From positions 434,001 through 498,000 of the forward strand of contig NZ_JAMTCO010000001.1 of NCBI RefSeq assembly GCF_024171925.1: a stretch of DNA of 64,000 nt, in the 5' to 3' direction. This DNA is from Actinokineospora diospyrosa (GTDB lineage: Bacteria; Actinomycetota; Actinomycetes; Mycobacteriales; Pseudonocardiaceae). Position numbers and translations under genes: made by a program. Below, piece after piece: positions 9,616-17,094 of the stretch. The stretch's first letter is position 1. The number at the start of each line of letters is the position of its first letter. The notes below the pieces were generated by a model. The model worked only from the letters and a program-made list of their open reading frames with translations. It had not been told where the DNA came from and searched no databases.

Positions 9616-9916
9616 CCAGTTCTTTAACGACCGCCCCGGGTGTCGCACAGCGAGACGATGTAGCGAAGTGTCGTGAGTTCACCCGAGACCGCCCAGGAGT
9701 GGGGTGGGCAGTCGCATTCGGCTGGTGGGTGCGGGCGCCGGGGAGCGGCGCCGGTGGTGGGACCCGGCGGGACCCGGTGGGGGAACCGGCCCGGCGAGGT
9801 CTCGGCCGCCGTCGCGGTGTCGTTGTGCGGGTGCTCGAGCGCTCGGCGGTCGGGGCCGCCGGGCGCGGACGAACGGCAGGGGAGAACCGTGCACGACCAC
9901 AGTGGGGGGACCGAAC

Positions 9917-10996
9917 GTGGGGGTATATGACTTCCGCCCCGAGGACGGGGGCGGCGCGGCGTTACCGCGGGTGGACGAGGAGACGCTGGCGCTCTACCGG
10001 CGGGTGCTGGAGATGGACTGCCTCGACGCGGTGGCGCTGGAGCGGGAGTTCGGCCAGGACGGGGCCAGGCGGGTGGTCCGCAAGCTCGCCGAGGCGCACC
10101 TGGTGCGCGAGGCGCCGGAGCTGGGCGGCATGGCGGTGCTGCACCCGGACGTCGCGGCCTCGACGATGATCGAGCCGCTGGAGACGACCATCCGCGACGC
10201 GCAGCGCCGGATCGAGCGGATCTCCGGGGAGTTCGACCGGCTGATGGCGGTGTACAAGTCCGCCGTCGAGCAGCGCAACCGCCAGTACGGCCAGATCGAC
10301 ACGATCACCGACCGGCACACCGCCGCGGTGCTGGTGCACGAGCGCATCGCCAACGCCCGCAAGGAGGTGCTGGTGATGTGCGGCACCGACCCCAAGGCCG
10401 CCGACCGGTTCGAGTCGATCCCGGTCACCGACGGCGGCCCCACCCGCGACGGCGTCCGGCTGTGCGTGCTGCACCAGCACGCCGCCAGGTACCACCCCGC
10501 GGTGCAGGACCACGCCGCCGCGATCACCGGCGCGGGCGGCCAGGTGCGCACCATCGAGAAGCTGTGGAACCACATCTGCGTCGTCGACCAGGAACTGGTC
10601 TTCGTCTTCGACCACAGCGGGGTGGTGGCGATCTGCCAACCCGCCGTCGCCGCCTCCGTCGCCGCCCTGTTCGAACACGTCTGGAGCCAGGGCAGACCGT
10701 TCCAGGGCCACACGGTGACGCGGACCGAGGGCATGCAACTCAGCGAAGACGTGCGACGGGCGATCATCTACTTCCTGGCCGAGGGGATGCGCGACGAGCG
10801 GATCGCACGGCGGATCGGCGTGTCGGTGCGGACCTGCCGTCGGCATATAGCGGAGGTGCTGGGGCAGATCGGGGCGGAGACGAGGTTCCAGGCGGGGTAC
10901 TTGACGGCGAAGTTGGGGATGCTGGAGACGCCGTCGGTGGAGATGCTGGCGGAGGAGGAGTTGGCACGGGTGGAGGCTCGGTCGGAGCGGATCTGA
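9917..10996 (+). CDS. LuxR-type transcriptional regulator with TrmB-like N-terminus
   Basis: A 359-aa regulator. The N-terminal ~60 residues (LALYRRVLEMDCLDAVALE and following) look like the degenerate winged-helix found in TrmB/LuxR fusion regulators. A helical linker (about 75-120) and a phospholipase-D-like middle domain (about 125-280) follow. The C-terminus is a LuxR-type HTH (GMRDERIARRIGVSVRTCRR). The gene starts at GTG 9917 after GGGGGGA; the longer frame upstream lacks a ribosome binding site. It is divergent from the SMP-30-like gene and is the only regulator inside the inverted-repeat-bounded segment. Confidence 0.75.
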   Translation: MGVYDFRPEDGGGAALPRVDEETLALYRRVLEMDCLDAVALEREFGQDGARRVVRKLAEAHLVREAPELGGMAVLHPDVAASTMIEPLETTIRDAQRRIERISGEFDRLMAVYKSAVEQRNRQYGQIDTITDRHTAAVLVHERIANARKEVLVMCGTDPKAADRFESIPVTDGGPTRDGVRLCVLHQHAARYHPAVQDHAAAITGAGGQVRTIEKLWNHICVVDQELVFVFDHSGVVAICQPAVAASVAALFEHVWSQGRPFQGHTVTRTEGMQLSEDVRRAIIYFLAEGMRDERIARRIGVSVRTCRRHIAEVLGQIGAETRFQAGYLTAKLGMLETPSVEMLAEEELARVEARSERI

Positions 10997-11091
10997 GGGT
11001 GCGGGGGTGGCTCGGCTACGACTTCGCGACGTGCGGGTCGGCCTCGTCGCCTGGCGGCGAGCTCGGCGCCCGATCCGCGACAATGCGAAGA

Positions 11092-11236
11092 GCTCGATGG
11101 GGTGGACCTGTTTTGTGTGGGGCCCCTACGGCACCCGTGGCAGAACCGCAAAGCAGGGGCCGAAAAGACTGGCCCTGCCGCGTGGAAACGCTACGGGTGC
11201 CGTCCCCCCACACAAAACAGGTCCACCCCATCGAGC
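11092..11236. repeat. 145-bp palindromic module, copy 2
   Basis: Same element as at 7009-7153 but in opposite orientation. The terminal inverted repeats are better matched here (GCTCGATGGGGTGGACCTGT facing ACAGGTCCACCCCATCGAGC). Confidence 0.8.
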
Positions 11237-11259
11237 ATTTGGCACCAGCGAGTCCGACG

Positions 11260-11555
11260 GCCGCCGGGCTGGGTTGGCAGGGCAGCCGACAGCGGGCTGG
11301 GATGGCACCGGATTTTCCGAGTGTCCAGGGGCTGGGTAGGTGGGCTGGGGCGGACCTGACGGAGGGCGGGTTGGCACCGGCGGATCCAAGTGTCCAGGGC
11401 TGGCACTGTGGGCTGGGGCCGGTCCTGACGGGGGCGGGGTTGGCACCGCCGGGTCCGAGTGTCCACGGTTGGCCGGGTGGGCTGGGGCCGGTCCTGATGG
11501 GGCAGACTGGCACCGCCGGGTCTGAGTGTCCAGGGGCTGCCAGGTGGGCTGGCGG
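11260..11555. repeat. Degenerate ~65-bp tandem repeat array (right)
   Basis: About four units with the core GAGTGTCCAGGGGCTGG, at roughly 11318, 11388, 11457 and 11524, on the complementary strand relative to the left array. Unit content matches the left array, so the two differ mainly in copy number. Confidence 0.75.
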
Positions 11556-11667
11556 GTGGTTGTCCACAACGTGTTCTGGTGTCCACAGGTCGTGATCGCT
11601 GCCCCGGTTCTGTCAGGTCTCCTCGTTAGGCTGTATATCGGGGGCTCTTGTGGCAGATGATCTTGCG

Positions 11668-13134
11668 CATGCCGGGGTGAGGGCGCGGGACCGAGGATTC
11701 GGGCCTCTGCCTTCGGCTGTGGGTGTGCCTTGTTCGCCGCCGGTGTGGATCCGCGACGGTGCAGCTCAATGGGGCGAACTTGTTTGCGTGGGTTCGTGCT
11801 GCACCCGTGCTGGTCTCAAAGCTGGGGGTTGAAGGGGTAGCCCAGCAGACGCCAACGCGGCTATGAGTCCGCCCCATCGAGCGCCCAGCACCAGCGACTT
11901 CCTAGTCCCCATGGGCCGGGTTGGCACCGTTGCTGCCGGGAGTCAGCGGCAGGCGTCGCCATCTAGGGCTGGAACGGCAGCTGCGGTGTCGCGAACAGGG
12001 GTGCGTCGGTGCTGGCTGGAAGGCGTGCGCGCGTTCGTGCGGGGGGATTGCTCGGAGCGGCGCCTACAATTCGCCGTTGGTGAGGTGGCCGCATCTGGGT
12101 GGCAGGCAGGCCCCTGGCAGGTCCTGGTGCGGCGGTGGTCTTGCCGAGCACGGCTCATCGTGCCGGCTGGGGGGTGGTTGCCGGGGTGGTGGCAGGAAGT
12201 TGTCGTGCCTTCGCCGCGGTGGGGCGGGGCGACCTCGGCGGTCGTTGGTGCGTACTTACCTTTACGAACCTACCTCGTCACAGCGGATGTCGCCGAGACG
12301 AGGAGTGGATTCCTTGTCACACCGGCAAGTGGCCCACCGGGCGCGGTGCGCCGGACCCGGCGGCCCAGGCGGGATCGGTTGGCGCGCGGGCGAACTCCCG
12401 CGGCGCTGCGGGATCTGCTGGCGGGCGCGCGAATGGTTCCCGTCCGGGCGTGCGGTGTCCACCGGTGTAGGGGATCATGTTGTTGCACGACTACAACGTG
12501 CTCGCCACGGTGCGCTCCCCTTGTTGCCATGCAACAAGTTGACGGGCGCCGGGGATGGCCAACGCCGAATCCGCTGTGCCAGCATCGGAATCGTTGGAGC
12601 ACCTCGACGCACTGATGAAGCACGCCAAGGGGGACGATGTGCTGATCACAACCGCGCGACGGCGGCGTACCGGGGAACCGCGCCGCGCCGCCCTGGGCCG
12701 CCGGGGCGCAGCGGGTTCGCAGCTCGGTCGTTGGTGAGCGGGCCAGGCCCGCGGTTCGGGCTGCCGCGGTGAGCGGCGAGCGCCACCGGTAGGCCGCGCG
12801 GGGTGGGATCGGCGGGATCCGACCACGTTCCACCGCGCCGATCCGCACCACGCGGCGGGCTTCGCGGCAGCGCGCCCGGCCGCACGGTCGATCCACACTC
12901 GACGGCGGCCGCTGGCCCGCCGGGAGCGCACGTGTGCCCACGACCGCGTCCGGTTCCACACGCGGTCACCACGCGGGCCTCGACGCCGTCACCCTCGTCG
13001 CGCCAGGCCGCGCGACCGGGGTGCGGCGCGGGTGCCGGGCGCGTACCCCGCGAGTGACCGCGCGTCCCGCCGGCGCTCGTTCGAAGTGTCAGACCTACAT
13101 CCGAGATCATCGATTCAGGAGGGGTTGTTCAGTT
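11668..13134. other. 1.5 kb without a supportable gene; contains one decayed palindromic module
   Basis: Frames are open on both strands but none has a recognisable domain, ribosome binding site or consistent third-position GC. At 11764-11882 there is a shortened, diverged copy of the palindromic module (GCTCAATGGGGCGAACTTGT facing CGCCCCATCGAGC-like sequence), followed by a remnant of one array unit. The remainder may be gene debris. The block separates the repeat region from the biosynthetic cluster that begins at 13135. Confidence 0.5.
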
Positions 13135-13914
13135 ATGCCTTCGTTGTCTGTGGGTAGTGCCCGGGTGAGTTACTCGGTGGTGGGGTCTGGCCCGGTTTTG
13201 GTGTTGGTGCACGGCGTGGGCAAGGGTGGTCAGTCGGCGTTCGGGCATTTGGTGGATCAGTTCGCGGAGCGCAACACGGTGGTAATACCTGACTTGTCGG
13301 GTAGTGAGGCTGCTGTGGACGATGGCGCGGCGCTCACGATCGAGCAGTTGGCCGAGGAGGTCTCGGCTGTCATCGCTGATGTGACCAGTGATCCCGTTGA
13401 CTTGGTTGGTTTCTCGCTGGGTGGTTCGGTAGTGGTCGCGACCGCGGGGTTGCATCCGGAGCAGGTGCGTCGGGTGATTCCGGTGGGCGGGTTGGTTGAG
13501 ACTGATTTGTATATGCGGAATTTGATTGGTTTGACGTTGAGTTTGTCGCATGATGCGGTGGCGTTTGGTCGGGTGTTGACGACGACGGCGTTTAGTCCGC
13601 GGTTTGTGAATGGGTTGTCTGGGTTGGCTGAGGTGGATGGGTTGGGGGCGGAGTTGTCTCCGTCGTCGGGTCGGCTTCGGCAGTTGGATTTGTTGGTTCG
13701 GGTGGATATCCGGGGTTTGGCGGAGAAGGTTCAGGCGGAGGCTCTTGTGGTGGGGTGTTCGCCGGATGCGGCGGTGCCGACGGAGCATTCGCGTGAGTTG
13801 GCGGCGACGATTCCTGGTGCGTCGTACGTGGAGATGGACAGCGGCCACATGGTGCTGTTCGAGAAGCCCGTGGAGTTCGTGGAGCTGGTCAACGACTTCA
13901 TCCACAAGCCCTGA
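13135..13914 (+). CDS. Alpha/beta hydrolase, copy 1 (twin of 23171-23950)
   Basis: A 259-aa cytosolic alpha/beta hydrolase. The oxyanion loop is VLVHGVGKGG, the nucleophile Ser94 in GFSLGGS, the acid Asp211 in SPDAAVP and the base His238 in DSGHMVLFE. Its product differs from that of the gene at 23171 by one residue (Ile versus Val near 123). AGGAGGGG lies 10 nt before the ATG. The substrate is unknown; as the outermost gene of the cluster it could act as a hydrolase or cyclase on an NRPS- or nucleoside-derived intermediate. Codons 123-222 are remarkable: only one of 100 ends in C, unlike the neighbouring genes. Confidence 0.9.
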   Translation: MPSLSVGSARVSYSVVGSGPVLVLVHGVGKGGQSAFGHLVDQFAERNTVVIPDLSGSEAAVDDGAALTIEQLAEEVSAVIADVTSDPVDLVGFSLGGSVVVATAGLHPEQVRRVIPVGGLVETDLYMRNLIGLTLSLSHDAVAFGRVLTTTAFSPRFVNGLSGLAEVDGLGAELSPSSGRLRQLDLLVRVDIRGLAEKVQAEALVVGCSPDAAVPTEHSRELAATIPGASYVEMDSGHMVLFEKPVEFVELVNDFIHKP

Positions 13915-14083
13915 CCAGCACTGACGGACTAGGGCGGTGGGCGTGGCCCGATCCGGGCGACGCGCCGATGACGGCGACCCCGCGCGCGGTCGCGCCCACG
14001 CCCGCTGTACCACCGGAATTCGATGGAGTGCACAGCACGCGCTTTTTCAGAACACGTGAAACGTAAGTCCCCTGGAGGGAAAG

Positions 14084-14773
14084 ATGGCCAAGATCCTGCT
14101 CGCGGTCAGCAGTCATGACACACTGGGCGACACCGACAACAAGACCGGGTACAGCGTTTCCGAGGCGGCCCACCCGTATTACGTCTTCGCGGCGGCCGGG
14201 CACGAGGTGGACTTCGTGTCGGTGCTGGGCGGCGAACCGCCCGCCGTCGTGTTCGACGGCGAGGAGAACGACCCCGGGATCGTGGCCTTCCTCGCCGACG
14301 CCGAGGTGCGCGCCAAGCTCGCCGCGACCAAGCCCGCCGCCCAGGTGGCCTCGGCCGACTACTCGGCGATCTTCTACGTCGGTGGGCACGGCGCCATGTG
14401 GGACTTCCCCGACTCGCCGGACCTGGCCCGCCTCGCCACCGAGATCTACGCCGACGGCGGCGTCGTGTCCGCGGTGTGCCACGGCCCGGCGGGCCTGCTC
14501 AACCTGCGCCTGCCCGACGGCTCCTACCTGGTGGCGGGCAAGCGGATCAGCTCGTTCACCAACGAGGAGGAGGCCTCCCTCGGCCTGGTCGAGGTCATGC
14601 CCTTCCTGCTGGAGGAGCGGCTCAAGGAGCGCGGCGCGCGGCACGCCAAGTCCGCCAACTACGTCGCGCACACCGAGAGCGACCAGCGGGTGATCACCGG
14701 GCAGAACCCCGCGTCCGCCGCCGTGGTCGCCGAGCTCGTCGTCGAGGAGCTCAAGCGGGCAGCCGACCGCTGA
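14084..14773 (+). CDS. DJ-1/PfpI family protein (Hsp31/glyoxalase III-like)
   Basis: A 229-aa class I glutamine-amidotransferase-fold protein. The nucleophile-elbow Cys132 lies in AVCHGPAGL, preceded by GGHGAMWDFPDSPD, the signature of the Hsp31-like branch that acts as glutathione-independent glyoxalase or deglycase. The start is ATG 14084 after CCTGGAGGG. In this setting it could detoxify a reactive carbonyl or take part in amide chemistry; neither can be shown from sequence. It lies 169 bp after the first hydrolase and 121 bp before the TrpF-like gene, all on the same strand. Confidence 0.85.
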   Translation: MAKILLAVSSHDTLGDTDNKTGYSVSEAAHPYYVFAAAGHEVDFVSVLGGEPPAVVFDGEENDPGIVAFLADAEVRAKLAATKPAAQVASADYSAIFYVGGHGAMWDFPDSPDLARLATEIYADGGVVSAVCHGPAGLLNLRLPDGSYLVAGKRISSFTNEEEASLGLVEVMPFLLEERLKERGARHAKSANYVAHTESDQRVITGQNPASAAVVAELVVEELKRAADR

Positions 14774-14894
14774 CCCACCGTCCACACCGGACCCGGCAAC
14801 GGGCGCCGCGCACGGATCGCCGCGGGGTCGGCCGACCCGGCTCCCGCGGTCGTCATCACTGGTCACCACTGGTCGTCACCACGAGGAGAGCACC

Positions 14895-15578
14895 ATGCAC
14901 GGTTTGATCCAGGTCGCCGGAATCATCGACCAGGCCGAAGCGGACATGATCATCGAAGAGGGCGCTGACTGGCTCGGCTTCGCGCTCCGGTTGCCCGCCA
15001 AGAACGAGGACCTGTCCGAGGCCGACGCGGCCGCCATCGTCAAGAAGATCCAGCCCGCGCACAAGGGCGTCATCATCACCTACCTGACCGACGCCGACGA
15101 GATCAAGGCGTTCTGCGCCGAGATGGGCGTCGACGCCATCCAGCTGCACGGCGACATCACCCCGGCCGAGCTGCGCAAGCTGCGCGGCATCGCCCCGGAG
15201 CTGTACCTGCTCAAGAGCCTGGTGGTGAAGACCGACAACATCGGTGAGCTCACCGGGGTCGTCGAGCACGCCGCGGAGTGGGTCGACATGTTCATCACCG
15301 ACACCTTCAACCCGGCCACCGGCGCCAAGGGCGCGACCGGCCTGGTGCACGACTGGGACATCAGCGCCGAGCTGGCACGGGTCTCGCCCCGGCCGCTGAT
15401 GCTGGCGGGCGGGCTGACCCCGGACAACGTCGCCGCGGCGATCGAGAAGGTCCGCCCGGCCGCGGTGGACGCGCACACCGGCCTGGAGAACGCCACCCGG
15501 CGCAAGGACCGGCTGAAGGTGCGCAAGTTCGTCACCGAGTCGCGCAAGGCATTCGCCCACATCGCCGCCCAGGTCTAG
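14895..15578 (+). CDS. TrpF-like (beta/alpha)8 protein lacking the catalytic Cys
   Basis: A 227-aa protein with the fold and landmarks of phosphoribosylanthranilate isomerase: GADWLGFAL, AIQLHGD, the phosphate-binding LAGGLTPDNVAAAI and VDAHTGLENATRRKD. The N-terminal KICGI motif, whose Cys is the general base, reads QVAGI, so that Cys is replaced by Ala; the Asp-containing strand (FITDTFNPATG) is kept. Canonical tryptophan synthesis is therefore unlikely, and no trp gene is nearby. The context (PRPP synthetase, uracil phosphoribosyltransferase, PsuG) suggests it binds a phosphoribosylated intermediate. GAGGAGAG precedes the ATG. The UPRT gene follows after only 8 bp. Confidence 0.8.
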   Translation: MHGLIQVAGIIDQAEADMIIEEGADWLGFALRLPAKNEDLSEADAAAIVKKIQPAHKGVIITYLTDADEIKAFCAEMGVDAIQLHGDITPAELRKLRGIAPELYLLKSLVVKTDNIGELTGVVEHAAEWVDMFITDTFNPATGAKGATGLVHDWDISAELARVSPRPLMLAGGLTPDNVAAAIEKVRPAAVDAHTGLENATRRKDRLKVRKFVTESRKAFAHIAAQV

Positions 15579-15586
15579 GCGGGGCG

Positions 15587-16258
15587 ATGACCAACGTGAT
15601 CCGCTCGGTCGAGCACGTGGTGCACCTGCTGCCGCAGACCAAGCAGTTGCGCGCGCTGCACGCCAGCATCCGCGACCGGCACGCCCAGCGCGAGGACTTC
15701 GTCTTCAACGCGAGCCGGATCATCCGCCTGCTCGTCGAGGCCGGGCTGGAGCTGCTCCCGTTCGAACCGCACGACGTGCAGACCCCGGTGGGGCGCACCT
15801 ACCACGGCCTGCGGGTCAGCTCGCAGATCTGCGGGGTGTCCATCGCCAGGGCGGGCGAGAGCATGGAGGTCGAACTGCGCGCGGTCGCGCCGGGGGTGCG
15901 GATCGGCAAGATCCTCATCCAGCGCGACACCACCACGAAACTGCCCCACCTGTTCTACGCCAAGCTGCCCGACGACATCGCCGACCGGCACGTGCTGCTG
16001 CTGGACCCGATGCTGGCCACCGGCGGCACCGCCCTCGCCGCCATCGAGGTCCTGCTCGGCCGGGGCGTGCCCCAGGAGCACGTCGTGTTCATCAACCTGC
16101 TGTCGGCGCCGGAGGGCATCGCCGCGGTGCACGAGAGGTTCCCGCTGGTGCGCATGGTCACCTCGTCCATCGAGGAGCGGCTGAACGAGAACGCCTACAT
16201 GCTGCCCGGCATCGGCGACTTCGGCGACCGGTACTTCGGCACCGACGTGCTGGTGTGA
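15587..16258 (+). CDS. upp: Uracil phosphoribosyltransferase, eukaryotic Fur1-like type
   Basis: A 223-aa enzyme converting uracil and PRPP to UMP. The PRPP-binding loop is LLDPMLATGGTA and the uracil-binding C-terminus is MLPGIGDFGDRYFGT. The middle (ICGVSIARAGESME, RIGKILIQRD, FYAKLPDDI) resembles the yeast FUR1 branch more than the usual bacterial Upp. It starts at ATG 15587 after GGCGGGG, 8 bp beyond the TrpF-like stop. From established work as I recall it, a UPRT serves in self-resistance in the minimycin cluster, so a protective or base-salvage role here is plausible but inferred. A general pyrimidine-salvage role is the alternative. Confidence 0.88.
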   Translation: MTNVIRSVEHVVHLLPQTKQLRALHASIRDRHAQREDFVFNASRIIRLLVEAGLELLPFEPHDVQTPVGRTYHGLRVSSQICGVSIARAGESMEVELRAVAPGVRIGKILIQRDTTTKLPHLFYAKLPDDIADRHVLLLDPMLATGGTALAAIEVLLGRGVPQEHVVFINLLSAPEGIAAVHERFPLVRMVTSSIEERLNENAYMLPGIGDFGDRYFGTDVLV

Positions 16259-16314
16259 GCGGGCGCCGACCCGGCTGAAGACGTTGTCCCACTAGCCAAG
16301 GAGCACCACGACCC

Positions 16315-16995
16315 ATGTCAACCGCGGTCATCGACGGCGCCACCAAGGTCGCCATCGTCTACTACTCCGGAACCGGCAACATCCACCGACTCGCCACGGC
16401 GGCGGCCGAGGCGGCGGAGGCCGACGGCGCGCGGGTCCGGCTGCGCCGGGTGCCCGAGTACGTCAACGAGCCGCTCGCCCCGGAGTTCACCGAGTGGACC
16501 GCGGCGTGGGCCGAGCACGCCGCGGCGGTCGCGCACCTGCCGACCGCGACCGTCGATGACCTCGACTGGGCCGAGGTGGTCCTGTGGGGCAGTCCCGGTC
16601 GGTTCGGGCTCATCGCCGCGCCGCTGAAGCACTTCATCGACCAGGCGTGGCCGCTGCACGCCCGCCGGGGCCTGGTCAACAAGGTCATGTCGTCGTTCAC
16701 CTCGACCGGGTCCCCGCACGGCGGCCAGGAGAGCACGATCCTGTCGCTCAACAACGTCTTCTACCACTGGGGCGCGGTCATCGTGCCGCCCGGCACCGCC
16801 GACGACATCCAGCTCGCGCCCAGCAACGGCAACCCCTACGGGGTGAGCTCGGTGTCGGGGCCGAAGGCGGTCGCCGGGCGGCTGGCCGAGAACGTCACCG
16901 ACGACAACCTCGCCGCCATCGCCTACCAGACCCGGCGGGCGGTCGAGATCGCCACCCGGCTGCGCCTCGGTCTCGCGGTCGGCGCGTCGCGATGA
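16315..16995 (+). CDS. WrbA-like flavodoxin-fold NAD(P)H:quinone oxidoreductase
   Basis: A 226-aa flavodoxin-fold protein. The FMN phosphate loop is YYSGTGNIHRLA, the second flavin-contact loop GSPGRFGLIAAPLKHFID and the third SSFTSTGSPHGGQE, an arrangement typical of WrbA-type quinone reductases. Members reduce quinones with two electrons using NAD(P)H. In this cluster it may supply reduced flavin to, or counteract, the FMN-dependent oxidase domain of the adjacent NRPS, or reduce a quinoid pigment such as indigoidine; that is inference. The ATG follows AAGGAGCACCACGACCC. It ends 99 bp before the NRPS. Confidence 0.82.
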   Translation: MSTAVIDGATKVAIVYYSGTGNIHRLATAAAEAAEADGARVRLRRVPEYVNEPLAPEFTEWTAAWAEHAAAVAHLPTATVDDLDWAEVVLWGSPGRFGLIAAPLKHFIDQAWPLHARRGLVNKVMSSFTSTGSPHGGQESTILSLNNVFYHWGAVIVPPGTADDIQLAPSNGNPYGVSSVSGPKAVAGRLAENVTDDNLAAIAYQTRRAVEIATRLRLGLAVGASR

Positions 16996-17094
16996 GCACG
17001 GCCTGCCGACCGGCGCGCCAGCGCGTCGGCGCGCGGGAGCTCCACCTGTGCCACTTATCCATTGGGGGCGAAGTGAAACTCCTTTGGGGGAGAT

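Larger units (their letters stand above)
11034..11667. repeat. Right arm of the large inverted repeat
   Basis: About 634 bp, the inverted counterpart of 6265-7252 with the same block order mirrored. It begins CGGGTCGGCCTCGTCGCCTG and ends GGCAGATGATCTTGCG. The internal tandem array is shorter (about four units), while the palindromic module is full length. Confidence 0.85.

Noticed and set aside
9608..9676. A 22-codon frame (GTG start, AAGGGA upstream) in the regulator leader.
   Set aside because: Too short, no conserved features; could be chance in the leader region.
12477..12542. Short frame MLLHDYNVLATV..., reminiscent of the start of a THUMP-type protein.
   Set aside because: It stops after 21 codons and no continuation is visible in other frames; the resemblance is too short to support a pseudogene call.
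12555..12737. A 60-aa frame starting MANAESAVPASES, with GGGG before its ATG.
   Set aside because: The first half looks protein-like, but the second half turns into Arg/Gly-rich antisense-type sequence; no family is recognisable, so it is left as possible debris.
11863..12772. Overlapping plus-strand frames of about 250-280 codons.
   Set aside because: Rich in Arg/Trp/Gly with no hydrophobic core pattern, no domain and frequent rare codons.
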